A stretch of DNA of 64,000 nt, from assembly GCF_014197245.1 (NCBI RefSeq), contig NZ_JACIFF010000002.1, positions 324,106-388,105 on the forward strand, read 5' to 3'. Under the pieces are notes generated by a model. That model searched no databases. It was not told the DNA's origin and saw nothing but the letters and a program-made list of their open reading frames with translations. Origin of the DNA: Neolewinella aquimaris (lineage in GTDB: Bacteria; Bacteroidota; Bacteroidia; Chitinophagales; Saprospiraceae). Of the stretch, positions 17,600 through 26,546 are shown piece after piece. How positions within the stretch are numbered: position 1 is the stretch's first letter; every line of letters begins with the position of its first letter. The position numbers and the translations under genes were made by a program.

Positions 17600-18052
17600 A
17601 TGAAATCATTCCCCCGCCTGATCCTTCTACTCGTCCCGGTATTTGTAGCCTTGGGTTGTAGCAAAGAGGATGATTGCCTGGCGAGCGACCAGTCGATAAC
17701 GGAGTACATCACCGCTAACGGAATCATGGCTACCGAGGGCGACCTGGGTCTGTACTACATCATCGAAGCGGAGGGCGGCGCGGAAAAACCGACCACCTCC
17801 AGTAGCGTTACGGTTAACTACACCGGTCAGACCACCAATGGCGAGACCTTCGATCAGACGAGTGGCTCTCCGCGCACCTTTCTGCTCTCCGGACTTATTC
17901 AGGGGTGGCAGCAGGGTATCCCCAAAATTGGCAGGGGTGGTAAAATTCGCCTCTTCATCCCATCCTCCCTCGCATACGGAGCGAACCAAGCCGGAGACAT
18001 CTGCCCGAGTTCGGACCTTATCTTCGACATCGAATTGGTAGACTTCAACTAA
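17600..18052 (+). CDS. FKBP-type peptidyl-prolyl isomerase, lipoprotein
   Basis: The 150-residue protein has a lipoprotein signal (VPVFVALGCSKED, probable acylated Cys20) and one FKBP domain at about 55-150. Recognisable stretches are VTVNYTGQTTNGETFDQT, FLLSGLIQGWQQGIPKIG and GGKIRLFIPSSLAYG. It catalyses cis-trans isomerisation at proline, here in the periplasm or on the outer membrane, and probably helps fold exported proteins. The methyltransferase gene follows at once. It is preceded by an exact TAnnTTTG box. Confidence 0.93.
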   Translation: MKSFPRLILLLVPVFVALGCSKEDDCLASDQSITEYITANGIMATEGDLGLYYIIEAEGGAEKPTTSSSVTVNYTGQTTNGETFDQTSGSPRTFLLSGLIQGWQQGIPKIGRGGKIRLFIPSSLAYGANQAGDICPSSDLIFDIELVDFN

Positions 18053-18123
18053 GCGGACCCGCGATCAGACAGCTGGAACACCACGAGATCGAGAACGAAG
18101 TTCGCCGACACCGGATCACCCTC

Positions 18124-18573
18124 TTGTGCGTCGACTGGAAGGATCCGCGGAATGTCGGTTCGGTGTTTCGACTCGCCGATGCAGCTGGAGTCAGCAAACT
18201 CCTACTTGCGGGTACTACCCCTACCCCACCCCAACCGGGCATCAGGAAGACGGCCAGGTCGACGGAGCGAAGCGTGCCCTACGAGGTCGTCAAAGATCCG
18301 GTTGCTTACCTGGCTCGATCCCGGCAGAGCGGGGCGCTTATCCTCGCCCTTGAGATCACGGACCAGAGCACATCGTTGTTCGACCTGGACTTACCCGAGC
18401 CGGACCGGGAGATCGTGCTCCTGGCGGGGAGCGAATCTACGGGAATAGCCGGGGAGCTGCTTGCCCTCTGCGACGCGGCCGTTCACCTGCCGATGTACGG
18501 GCAGAACACCTCCATGAACGTCACCGTAGCGCTAGGCGCGGCGGTATACTTAATCCTTATGAAGGTGCAGTAG
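18124..18573 (+). CDS. TrmH/SpoU-family RNA 2'-O-methyltransferase, start uncertain
   Basis: The knotted SpoU methyltransferase domain is clear: DPRNVGSVFRLADAAGV (motif 1), IVLLAGSESTGIAGELL (motif 2) and LPMYGQNTSMNVTVALGAA (motif 3, SAM-binding knot). Members methylate the 2'-hydroxyl of tRNA or rRNA nucleotides. From the TTG at 18124 the product is 149 residues, but this drops the first strand. The same frame is open upstream to the FKBP stop and reads IRQLEHHEIENEVRRHRITL, which resembles the N-terminus of related proteins. No ATG, GTG or TTG exists there, so either an unusual codon (ATC 18064 or CTG 18073) is used or the TTG form is real. The 3' end overlaps the TPR gene by 24 bases. 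Confidence 0.82.
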   Translation: MCVDWKDPRNVGSVFRLADAAGVSKLLLAGTTPTPPQPGIRKTARSTERSVPYEVVKDPVAYLARSRQSGALILALEITDQSTSLFDLDLPEPDREIVLLAGSESTGIAGELLALCDAAVHLPMYGQNTSMNVTVALGAAVYLILMKVQ

Positions 18574-19965
18574 GGCCATGATGTCGCGATCCTGCTCCAA
18601 ATCGGGATGCCAGTTGAAGAGGAGTTCGTGATCTTCGTAGAACTCCGCCAGTCCCTCGTTCAGTAGGGCAAGGGCCTGCTGCCGCCGGCTGGTGATCATC
18701 AGAATCGCTACGGTACCAAAAAGCAGGGCACTATCGCGGTACACCGTGGCCGTATCGGCGAGGAGCTGAAGCGCGTCGGCTTCCCGACCAAGTTCAACCA
18801 GGAAGAGCGCGTAGGAGATGTAGGCGTCACTGAACTGCTCGTCCATCTCGATGGCCTTGAGAAAGGCCTGTTCCGCATCGAGGGGCGAGTTGGTGGCCGA
18901 ACTGCAGAGCGCCAGACCAAGCCAGCAATCGGCCGTGTGATTCGGAAGCTCCACCGCCCTGCCGTAATTGTAGGCGGCTACGCCCCACTTCTCTTCGGCC
19001 ACGCAGCACTCCGCGATGTACTGGTAGATGTCGTACATCTCGGGGTCGATTTCCAGGGCTCGGAAGTACGACTTCTTCGCGCTGGTGTAGTCATCCAGCA
19101 TCTGGTGGCTGCGACCGATGCGCATACAGGTTTCGTAGCTTTCCTCCGCTTCCTCCGACTCGAAGTAAGCCTGGTACGCGGTCAGGGCCGGTTCGTACAT
19201 TTCGAGATCGAAGAGCTTGTCGGCGTACTCCAGGTCGTAGGCGCTCCTCGCGTCGTTGAGGGACCGGGCGTTGCCGAACGCTTCCAGGGCTTCCATATCG
19301 TTGCCTCCGTCGTCGTACCAGAGTCCGAGATAGAACCAGGTCAGGTCATTGAAGGGGTCGCGATCGGCCTGCCGTTTGAGCAGTTTACCGATCTCTTTCC
19401 GCATCGCGGAAAGCTCCGGCGCGTTGAGTAGCTCGTCGTAAGCGGGTTCCTGGTAGGGGTCGAGGCGGATGGCTTCGGCCAGGGCTTCGAAGCTTTCGCG
19501 GAAGCGATTTTCCTGCATACAGAGCAGGCCGTCGAAGAACGCCAGCAAACTGAGCTTTTCGTCCTGGTCGACTACATTATACAACTGGTCCAGGGCCGCC
19601 CGGGCTTCTTCCTGGTGTTCGAAGTGGACGTAGACTTCCAGGCGCAGCATCATCACCTCCTCGTCGTTGGGGGCGTAGATATTGAGCTGCTCGAGGGTGG
19701 CCATCGCGTCCTCCTCCTCCAGGTTAATCTTGTGGATCAGGGCTTTCCACTTGTAAAAGTCGGGAGTGTAGTTGTGCTGGCTGATGGCCAGGTCGGCTAC
19801 TTCGAGGGTTTGATCGTAATCGTGAATCCCGAAGTAATGCACCAGTAGTTCCTCGAATTCTTCCTCCGCGAGAAACAAGGTATCACCTCCCTGAGCCGCC
19901 CGTTCGTACCTGGCCACGAGGGCCATCAGCGCCGTCTCGCGCTGGTCGTTGCTCTTTCTATTCAT
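18550..19965 (-). CDS. Tetratricopeptide-repeat protein
   Basis: The 471-residue protein is made almost wholly of helix-turn-helix repeats of the TPR class from about residue 60 on. Examples are DLTWFYLGLWYDDGGNDMEAL, CMRIGRSHQMLDDYTSAKKSYF, WGVAAYNYGRAVELP and AEQAFLKAIEMDEQFSDAYI. It is rich in Glu and Asp and has no signal peptide, so it is likely cytoplasmic. TPR arrays hold protein partners; none can be named. It is transcribed leftward, convergent with the methyltransferase gene, and is not in a visible operon. Confidence 0.88.
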   Translation of the reverse strand: MNRKSNDQRETALMALVARYERAAQGGDTLFLAEEEFEELLVHYFGIHDYDQTLEVADLAISQHNYTPDFYKWKALIHKINLEEEDAMATLEQLNIYAPNDEEVMMLRLEVYVHFEHQEEARAALDQLYNVVDQDEKLSLLAFFDGLLCMQENRFRESFEALAEAIRLDPYQEPAYDELLNAPELSAMRKEIGKLLKRQADRDPFNDLTWFYLGLWYDDGGNDMEALEAFGNARSLNDARSAYDLEYADKLFDLEMYEPALTAYQAYFESEEAEESYETCMRIGRSHQMLDDYTSAKKSYFRALEIDPEMYDIYQYIAECCVAEEKWGVAAYNYGRAVELPNHTADCWLGLALCSSATNSPLDAEQAFLKAIEMDEQFSDAYISYALFLVELGREADALQLLADTATVYRDSALLFGTVAILMITSRRQQALALLNEGLAEFYEDHELLFNWHPDLEQDRDIMALLHLHKD

Positions 19966-20206
19966 ACCGTATTCTCGCCCCCGGCTTAGTCACCTGGGCC
20001 ATTGGCTGGGGATTGTGCTAAAAATACGAATTCCGCCCGATAAAGTTGTGTTCGCCTTGTCTCCCACCAAGCATCCCGTCAAGAAAATCACGCCGCGCAA
20101 ACCCGGTGGGGGTAAGAAGTCGTTACCTTACCGGTCCGATACCAGGCCGTCAGTTTGATCGTTGATATCCAACCTCAGTCACCCCACCCCCCGAGCTACT
20201 CCGCCC

Positions 20207-21544
20207 ATGCTAAAGTTTTTCTATCCGCTACTGCTGCTGCTCCTGCTTTCCGGTTCTGCGCTCACCGCCCAGGACATCTTTAATGTCCGAATCGGCACAT
20301 TTCAGGACGTGAAAGCCGACGACTTTGTGGACCTACAGGAAATGGGCTTTGTGTACGGCCTGCCCCGGGAGGGACAACTAACGGATGTCTACCTAGGAAA
20401 TTACAGCTCCCGCGACCGGGCGGCCACCGTCACCGAACAGCTACAGGCCCGGGGCTTTCGCAATGCCGCCCCCTTCGCCCTGCCCGCCGGAGTGGCGGAG
20501 CCGGCAACTTACGTACAGATCGCCCTCCGGGGCAAGGGCCGTTCGCTGGACTGGCGTTCGCTAGAGCGTGCGGGTAAATTATTCGTCGACGCCCGCGATG
20601 GGGTGACCAAAGTACTGACTGGCCCCTACCCCAACGCAGAGGCCGCCAACGAGGCCCTGGCCGGCATTCGTACCCTCGGTTACGGAGATGCTTTCGTAAG
20701 AACGGCAGTTCCCGGCAAACTGATCCCCATCGGGGTCTTCGAAACCGGAATCAAGAAGCCCCTGATCCCAATCGAACTACGCCAGATCGGGTCACCGGAT
20801 TCCCCCGCTACCGATGCTTCCACTGCTCCCGCGCCCCCGCCCGCCCCTACACCCGCACCGGCGCCGGATACCACCGAAACCGTAGCCGCCACTACAGCCG
20901 TCGCAATCCAACCCCCACCGGCACCCGCCGCCACTCCCCACCTGGCGGCCACCCAACCCGGCCTACCCCCGATCGACGTAAAGACGAAGCGACACTCGGC
21001 GGCGGAACTGCAGCGGGTACTGAAGGAAAAGGGCTACTACGACGGCAGTATCGACGGCTATTACGGAGAAGGGACGCGCTCCGCCTACCAGGAAGCCTGG
21101 AACAAACTACCCGAGTTGCGCAAGTACCGTCTCCTTGCAGCAAGCGAGGACGTTGCTACCGGCACGCTCCTGAGCTGGCCCGAAATAGCTGTAGTCACCA
21201 CGGTGGCCGATGAACTGGCCGCGGGAATGACCAATACCGTGCGTGAAGAAGAACTTGCCGAGGCGCGTGACGAACTATTCAATGCCACCGCCGCCCTACC
21301 CGCTGCCGATGCGACACGCGCGCGCACCTGGGAAAGCACGGTATGGGAAAACCTGAACGACTGGGCCGTCCAGGACCCCCTGCACGCCCGAATCCTGACC
21401 GCCCTGCGGGTATCCTATTACCAGGCACAGGCCCGCCTGGAAGCGATGTATTTACAGCGGGGGATGTCGGCGATCGCCGCACGCGACCTCGCAACGGCAA
21501 CCCTGCAGAATTTGCTGGGTGCTCCGCTGGATCGCTTCCTCTAA
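20207..21544 (+). CDS. SPOR-like protein with peptidoglycan-binding-type domain
   Basis: The 445-residue exported protein starts with a signal peptide (MLKFFYPLLLLLLLSGSALTAQ). Residues about 25-175 hold SPOR-like repeats (FNVRIGTFQDVKADDF, DVYLGNYSSRDRAATVTEQL, TKVLTGPYPNAEAANEAL). A proline/alanine-rich linker lies at about 205-265. A peptidoglycan_binding_1-type helix bundle follows (AELQRVLKEKGYYDGSIDGYYGEGT). The last 120 residues are helical without a recognised family. SPOR domains bind septal, stem-peptide-free peptidoglycan, so a role at the cell wall is likely. The frame extends to 20162, but the signal begins at ATG 20207. Confidence 0.84.
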   Translation: MLKFFYPLLLLLLLSGSALTAQDIFNVRIGTFQDVKADDFVDLQEMGFVYGLPREGQLTDVYLGNYSSRDRAATVTEQLQARGFRNAAPFALPAGVAEPATYVQIALRGKGRSLDWRSLERAGKLFVDARDGVTKVLTGPYPNAEAANEALAGIRTLGYGDAFVRTAVPGKLIPIGVFETGIKKPLIPIELRQIGSPDSPATDASTAPAPPPAPTPAPAPDTTETVAATTAVAIQPPPAPAATPHLAATQPGLPPIDVKTKRHSAAELQRVLKEKGYYDGSIDGYYGEGTRSAYQEAWNKLPELRKYRLLAASEDVATGTLLSWPEIAVVTTVADELAAGMTNTVREEELAEARDELFNATAALPAADATRARTWESTVWENLNDWAVQDPLHARILTALRVSYYQAQARLEAMYLQRGMSAIAARDLATATLQNLLGAPLDRFL

Positions 21545-21560
21545 TTCACCTTCTCGGATC

Positions 21561-22598
21561 TTATTCTTCCTCCATCGCGAACTGAACTCCGTCGTAGCCT
21601 TCCCGCCGCTCGATAATGAGGCCGTAGAGCAAGTCCTTGAGGGCGGTGATCCCCTCGCCGGTGACGGCGCTCACGTATAATTTCGGCAGATCGGTGGGGA
21701 TCTCCCCCTCGCGCAGGCGCTTTAGCTCTTCGTCCACCATGTCGGCCCGCGTGAGGGCCAGGACGCGGGGTTTGTCGAGAAGTTCCGGGTTGTACCGTTC
21801 GAGCTCATTGAGCAGGATGCGGTACTGTCCGCGAATGTCGTCGGCATCGGCGGGGATACAGAACAGCAGGGTCGCGTTGCGCTCGATGTGGCGGAGGAAG
21901 CGGTGTCCCAGTCCACGGCCCAGGTGAGCGTCCTCGATGATCCCGGGAATATCGGCCATGGCGAACGATTTTCCGTCGCGGTACTGCACCATCCCGATGT
22001 TCGGAACGATGGTGGTGAACTCGTAGTTAGCAATTTCCGGTTTGGCGGCGGTGACTACGGAGAGCAGGGTAGATTTCCCGACGTTGGGCAGGCCGACCAG
22101 GCCGACGTCGGCCAGCACCTTCAGTTCCAGCACGTACCAACCTTCGCCGCCCTCCTCACCCGGCTGGGCGTAGTCGGGGCTTTGGTTGGTTGAAGATTTG
22201 AAGTGGCTGTTGCCAAGCCCGCCGCGGCCGCCGTGCATGATGATGCGCTCCTCGTCGTGGTGGGTGATCTCGAAGAGCTGTTCGCCGGTTTCGGCGTCGC
22301 GGGCGATGGTGCCCAGGGGTACGTCGAGCACCACGTCGTCGCCGGTCGCTCCGGTGCGGTTGTTCTCACTGCCCCGCTGACCGTGGCCGGCGCGGATGTG
22401 TTTTTTGTACTTGAACTGGAGCAGGGTCCAGAGGTTGCGGTTGCCGCGCAGGATGATGTGTCCGCCGCGACCGCCGTCGCCGCCGTCGGGACCGCCCTTG
22501 GGGATGCCCTTGGCACGGTAAAAGTGCTTGGAACCGGCCCCGCCGCTACCGGACTGCAGGTTGATCTTTACGTAGTCGACGAAATTTGCTCTTGCCAT
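21561..22598 (-). CDS. obgE: GTPase Obg/CgtA
   Basis: The 345-residue GTPase has the glycine-rich Obg domain (residues about 1-158, [35 protein letters not shown]) and a G domain at about 160-325. The P-loop is [12 protein letters not shown], the G3 region [13 protein letters not shown], the G4 motif TRAD in place of the usual NKxD, and G5 SAVTG. It binds the 50S subunit and links ribosome assembly to growth. The C-terminal OCT domain of E. coli Obg is absent, as is usual in Bacteroidota. It follows adk by 36 bases and is the last gene of the Nudix-adk-obg unit. Confidence 0.96.
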   Translation of the reverse strand: MARANFVDYVKINLQSGSGGAGSKHFYRAKGIPKGGPDGGDGGRGGHIILRGNRNLWTLLQFKYKKHIRAGHGQRGSENNRTGATGDDVVLDVPLGTIARDAETGEQLFEITHHDEERIIMHGGRGGLGNSHFKSSTNQSPDYAQPGEEGGEGWYVLELKVLADVGLVGLPNVGKSTLLSVVTAAKPEIANYEFTTIVPNIGMVQYRDGKSFAMADIPGIIEDAHLGRGLGHRFLRHIERNATLLFCIPADADDIRGQYRILLNELERYNPELLDKPRVLALTRADMVDEELKRLREGEIPTDLPKLYVSAVTGEGITALKDLLYGLIIERREGYDGVQFAMEEE

Positions 22599-22634
22599 AC
22601 GGTTAGGCCAACGGATAAGGTCGGCAAGTGTGCG

Positions 22635-23216
22635 CTATTGTTCGATGGCGGGGGCGACGAGGGCGTCGATCTCCTCCGCTACTTCCGCAATGGAACGCGT
22701 GCCGTCGACGCGGTGCGCGAGTCCGAGATCCCGGTAAAAGTCAAACACCGGGGTGGTATAGTTAACGAAATTTTCGAAGCGGGTGCGGATCACCTCTTCC
22801 TTCAGGTCGTCGGCGCGGCCACTGGTGGCCGCCCGACCGATGATTCGTTTTACGACGGTGTCGGCGTCGACGTCAAGCAGGATGAGGGCGTTGATCTTGG
22901 CGCCTTTTTCCCGCATCAGGTCGTTCAGGTCGGCAGCCTGGGGGTCGGTCCGCGGAAAACCGTCGAAGATGATGCCGGTGACGTCGGGGTGCTGTTCCAC
23001 GCGTTTGCGCAGCATGGCGATGGTCACCTCGTCCGGTACGAGGTGGCCCTTGTCCATATAGGACCTGGCTTCCTGGCCCAGGGGCGTATTGCGACTAAGT
23101 TCCTCACGGAACATGTCGCCGGTGCTGATGTGCAGAAAGTTATATTTCTGAACCAACAAGCTGGCCTGGGTACCCTTACCGGAGCCTGGGGGACCAAATA
23201 GGATCAAGTTGTACAT
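22635..23216 (-). CDS. adk: Adenylate kinase
   Basis: The 193-residue enzyme interconverts ATP plus AMP and two ADP. The P-loop is FGPPGSGKGTQ, the AMP site includes HISTGDMFREEL and GIIFDGFPRT, and the lid is the short form (IGRAATSGRADD), without zinc cysteines. The length fits short-lid adenylate kinases. The ATG at 23216 (MYNLILFGPPG) is preferred over the frame start at 23240. It sits between the Nudix gene (49 bases upstream) and obg on the same strand and has its own -7 box at 23238-23245. Confidence 0.96.
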   Translation of the reverse strand: MYNLILFGPPGSGKGTQASLLVQKYNFLHISTGDMFREELSRNTPLGQEARSYMDKGHLVPDEVTIAMLRKRVEQHPDVTGIIFDGFPRTDPQAADLNDLMREKGAKINALILLDVDADTVVKRIIGRAATSGRADDLKEEVIRTRFENFVNYTTPVFDFYRDLGLAHRVDGTRSIAEVAEEIDALVAPAIEQ

Positions 23217-23237
23217 AGAGACGTCGTGAGTGGGCGG

Positions 23238-23245
23238 CAAATATA
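23238..23245 (-). promoter_or_regulatory. Candidate -7 box of adk
   Basis: Read leftward, TATATTTG matches TAnnTTTG exactly, about 22 bases before the adk ATG. No clear -33 TTG lies at the right distance upstream. Confidence 0.45.
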
Positions 23246-23265
23246 GAAAATTTGCGGCCGCCGGC

Positions 23266-23898
23266 TTATTCCGGCTCGATTTGTCGCAGGAGTTCGCGCA
23301 GGTTCTCGTACAGGGGATCGCCGCTGGCGAGCACTTCCTCCACCTGCCGCCATTCCGCCCGCAAAATGTCTTCTCCGGTCTCCGGTACGAGTTCCTTTTG
23401 CCGGGTCGTCATGGCGTACCAGTAGGTCGGTTTCAGGATCCGTCGCTTGTTCCCGCGGTAGGTGTGGTAGGTAGTGGGAAGGGCCTGGCCAAGTTTGGTA
23501 TTCCGGAGTCCGGTTTCTTCCGCGACTTCCCGCAGGGCGGCGGCGGCCCGATCCTCTCCGTCGTCGATCTTTCCCTTGGGTAAATCCCAGAAGCCCCGCC
23601 GGTAAATAAAGAGTTGCCGCTGGTTGTCGAGGTTGGTCACTACTCCGCCGGCTGCTTCGACCCATTTGTAGTGGGAACGGAAATCGGTCCAGAGCTCCTC
23701 GACGTCCGCTGCGACCAATTCGACCGAAGTGACCTTCTGACTGCCCTTTTCGAGGGTGTCGGCGTAGTTGAGGAGTGATTTGCGTTTACCGGAGTAGCGG
23801 GCCGTCAGGTGGGTTTCGGGGGCTTGGTCGGGATACCGACCCGGTTCACCCTCCGCGCGCAGCGTCAGGGGGCGGTCGTTAATATAGATTACGTACAT
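23266..23898 (-). CDS. Nudix hydrolase
   Basis: The 210-residue protein has an N-terminal region of about 85 residues and then a Nudix domain. The Nudix box is complete: it starts GKIDDGEDRA near residue 119 and runs to LREVAEETGL, with the metal-binding REVAEE. It hydrolyses a nucleoside diphosphate linked to some group; the substrate is not evident. The ATG at 23898 (MYVIYINDRPLTL) is divergent from pyrE 20 bases away. It appears to lead the operon with adk and obg. Confidence 0.9.
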   Translation of the reverse strand: MYVIYINDRPLTLRAEGEPGRYPDQAPETHLTARYSGKRKSLLNYADTLEKGSQKVTSVELVAADVEELWTDFRSHYKWVEAAGGVVTNLDNQRQLFIYRRGFWDLPKGKIDDGEDRAAAALREVAEETGLRNTKLGQALPTTYHTYRGNKRRILKPTYWYAMTTRQKELVPETGEDILRAEWRQVEEVLASGDPLYENLRELLRQIEPE

Positions 23899-23918
23899 TG
23901 GCGCGAAATTTACAACGC

Positions 23919-24557
23919 ATGGACACATCCAGGCAAATTGCCCGTCGCCTGCTGGAAGTCGGCGCCGTCAAATTACAACCCCAAACCCCGTTCACCTGGG
24001 CGAGCGGCCTGCGCTCCCCCATCTACTGCGACAACCGGGTGCTGCTTTCCTTCCCGGAAATCCGCAACGAGATCGTTTCCGCACTTGCCGGGGCCGCGGG
24101 TGCCATGGATAGCATTGAAGGCATAGCGGGTGTGGCAACGGCCGGTATCCCCCACGGAGCCCTGGTTGCCGACCGCTTACGAGTACCCTTCATCTACATC
24201 CGCAGCTCCGCCAAGGAGCACGGACGTAAAAACCAGATCGAAGGTCGCCTGGAGGCGGGACGGCGCTACCTTGTGGTGGAAGACCTCATCTCCACCGGGG
24301 GCAGCAGCCTTAAGGCCGCCGAAGTGCTCCGGGCCGCCGGCGGCGAAATCGGCGGTGCCCTGGCGATCTTTACCTACCAGTTCCCGTCCGCCACCCGGGC
24401 CTTTCAACACGCCGAGATTCCACTGACGACGATCAGCAATTACGCCGCCCTGCTCGAGGAAGCGGAGCAATCCGGCCAAATCTCCGCGGAAGAAGCGGCC
24501 ACCCTGGCCGATTGGCGGCGGGATCCCCGGGCCTGGAGCGACGCCTTCGTCAATTGA
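23919..24557 (+). CDS. pyrE: Orotate phosphoribosyltransferase
   Basis: The 212-residue enzyme joins orotate to PRPP to form OMP in pyrimidine synthesis. The PRPP-binding motif is YLVVEDLISTGGSSLKAAE. FTWASGLRSPIYCDNR is the conserved substrate loop near the N-terminus, and RSSAKEHGRKNQIEG is the flexible loop with catalytic lysines. The length fits the family. The ATG at 23919 is preferred to the frame start at 23898, which coincides with the Nudix start codon on the other strand. pyrF is not in the window. Confidence 0.95.
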   Translation: MDTSRQIARRLLEVGAVKLQPQTPFTWASGLRSPIYCDNRVLLSFPEIRNEIVSALAGAAGAMDSIEGIAGVATAGIPHGALVADRLRVPFIYIRSSAKEHGRKNQIEGRLEAGRRYLVVEDLISTGGSSLKAAEVLRAAGGEIGGALAIFTYQFPSATRAFQHAEIPLTTISNYAALLEEAEQSGQISAEEAATLADWRRDPRAWSDAFVN

Positions 24558-24617
24558 CGCCCCCACTGACCATTCCCTGATCACCCCTATTCCATTGTCG
24601 GGCGTTCGACCGCCCCG

Positions 24618-25724
24618 ATGAACAAATACTATCCCCACATGCCTATCCTCAACGAAGACGCCGAGGCCTTTCTCTACCGCTACCTAAACAATGCCTCACC
24701 TACGGGTTTCGAGAGCAGCGGCCAAAAATTGTGGCTGGAGTACATCCGCCCCTTCGTCGATGAGGTCGGTCTGGACGTGTACGGCACCACCTACGGGGTG
24801 ATCAATCCCGGTCGCGACTACCGCGTGGTGATCGAGGGCCACGCCGACGAGATCAGTTGGTTCGTTCACTACATCTCCGATGCCGGATACCTGTACGTAG
24901 TTCGCAACGGCGGGAGCGACCACACCATTGCCCCCTCCAAGCGGGTCAACATCCACGGAGACAATGGGATCGTGCGGGGCGTCTTCGGCTGGCCGGCCAT
25001 CCACACCCGCCGCGGCGACGATGCCAAATTGCAGCCGAAGCTGGAAAACATCTTCATCGACATCGGGGCAAAGGACAAGGAGGAGGTGCTCGAAATGGGC
25101 GTGCACGTGGGCAGCGTAATCACCTACCCCGACGAGCTGGAAGTAATGAACGACCGCTACTACTGCGGCCGCGCCCTCGACAACCGAATGGGCGGCTACT
25201 GCATCGCACAGGTGGCCCGGCTGATCCGCGAACGAAAGGTCGACCTCCCCTACTCCCTCTACATCGTCAATGCGGTACAGGAGGAGGTAGGCCTGCGTGG
25301 GGCCCAGATGATCGCCGAGCACATCAAGCCCCAGGTAGCGATCGTGACCGACGTAACCCACGATACCTCCACCCCCATGCTCGACAAGAAAAAGGTGGGC
25401 GACGTGAAGGCCGGTAAGGGACCCAGCGTGACCTACGCCCCGGCCGTCCACAACAAGCTGCTGAACCTCATCATCGCCGCGGCGGAGGAAAAGGAGATCG
25501 ACATCCAGCGGGAGGCGAGCAGCCGCGCAACCGGCACGGACACCGACGCCTTCGCCTACTCCAACGCCGGCGTACCCTCGGCACTCATCAGCCTGCCCCT
25601 GAAGTACATGCACACCACGGTGGAAATGGCCGCTAAGGAAGACGTCGAAGGAGTGATCGAGCTGATCCTCCAAACACTCACCAAAATCGAGGATGGCATG
25701 AGCTTCAATTACTTCGAAGTGTAA
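24618..25724 (+). CDS. M42-family metallo-aminopeptidase
   Basis: The 368-residue enzyme has the dinuclear metal site of the M42 (FrvX/glutamyl aminopeptidase) family. Visible ligand regions are VIEGHADEISW, GRALDNRMGGY, VNAVQEEVGLRGA with the catalytic Glu pair, IVTDVTHDTS, and YMHTTVEMA at the C-terminus. Family members form tetrahedral dodecamers in the cytoplasm and trim peptides; some were once called endoglucanases. The start at 24618 (MNKYYPHM) has an alternative at 24639 (MPILNEDAEAF). Confidence 0.93.
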   Translation: MNKYYPHMPILNEDAEAFLYRYLNNASPTGFESSGQKLWLEYIRPFVDEVGLDVYGTTYGVINPGRDYRVVIEGHADEISWFVHYISDAGYLYVVRNGGSDHTIAPSKRVNIHGDNGIVRGVFGWPAIHTRRGDDAKLQPKLENIFIDIGAKDKEEVLEMGVHVGSVITYPDELEVMNDRYYCGRALDNRMGGYCIAQVARLIRERKVDLPYSLYIVNAVQEEVGLRGAQMIAEHIKPQVAIVTDVTHDTSTPMLDKKKVGDVKAGKGPSVTYAPAVHNKLLNLIIAAAEEKEIDIQREASSRATGTDTDAFAYSNAGVPSALISLPLKYMHTTVEMAAKEDVEGVIELILQTLTKIEDGMSFNYFEV

Positions 25725-25733
25725 GCGACCCGT

Positions 25734-26546
25734 ATGTGCAGTCCCGTCTTCAACTGGCTCTTTTACGGGCACTTCTGGATTGCGCTCGCGGCTACGGCCC
25801 TCAGTTGGCAATCGACCTACCTGAACGGCGGGGAGGTCTCGTTGGGCGCGCCCCACTACTTCGTTTTCTTCGCTACGCTAGGGGTGTATACCCTCCACCG
25901 CCTGCTCAGTTACCGGCGGGCGGGCAGCCATCCCACCGGTCGCCGGTACCGGGTCGTGGCCCGCGAACCCGCTGCCTCGGTGCTCATCGGGGTCGGAAGT
26001 ATTGTGGTCGCGCTGGCGATCGCAACCCAACTTCCCCTACGGGCTTTCTGGCCGGTACTGATCGCCCTGCCCTTTACCGGATTCTACCTGATTCCCCTCT
26101 ATCCCGGCGGACCCCGCCTGCGTGACCTGGCCTACCTCAAAGTCGTGTGGGTAGCCCTCGCCTGGACCCTGATCACGGACTGTTTCCCGATTATGGGCAG
26201 TGGCCACGATTACGTGGAAGGGGCGATCCGCGCAGCTTTCGTGCTCGCCATCGCGCTGCTCTTCGATACCCGCGACGTCGTGCTCGATCGCCGGCAGGGC
26301 GTCAGGACTCTGGCGGGCAATCACCCCAAGTTGAACGCGAATGTTGCCCTTGCCCTGTTGGTGGGTTGCGCGGTCGTATCCCTCTGGCACTATCCGCTGC
26401 CGCAGGGGGGTGTCCTGGCCCTCGCGTACCTCGCCGGAGCCACCATCGGCTGGATCACCGACGCCCGGCAGGGGGAAGACTTTTACGCGACCTGGGTCAA
26501 CGGTGCGCTACTGCTGCCGCCGTTCGGCCTGTGGCTGTTTCTCTAG
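25734..26546 (+). CDS. UbiA-like integral membrane protein
   Basis: The 270-residue protein has about eight membrane segments. Its overall pattern and the motif LLFDTRDVVLDRRQGVRTLAG resemble the second aspartate-rich motif of UbiA prenyltransferases. The first motif (NDxxDxxxD) is missing: the matching place reads GVYTLHRLLSYRR. Without that metal site, normal prenyl transfer is doubtful, so this may be a divergent member with another role. It starts nine bases after the M42 gene and so is probably cotranscribed with it. Its 3' end overlaps the kinase gene by 39 bases on the other strand. Confidence 0.75.
   Translation: MCSPVFNWLFYGHFWIALAATALSWQSTYLNGGEVSLGAPHYFVFFATLGVYTLHRLLSYRRAGSHPTGRRYRVVAREPAASVLIGVGSIVVALAIATQLPLRAFWPVLIALPFTGFYLIPLYPGGPRLRDLAYLKVVWVALAWTLITDCFPIMGSGHDYVEGAIRAAFVLAIALLFDTRDVVLDRRQGVRTLAGNHPKLNANVALALLVGCAVVSLWHYPLPQGGVLALAYLAGATIGWITDARQGEDFYATWVNGALLLPPFGLWLFL

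Noticed and set aside
19949-20158. A 69-codon plus-strand frame between the TPR and SPOR genes
   Set aside because: It has no known motif, no promoter or ribosome-binding features, and overlaps the TPR start; basic composition looks accidental.
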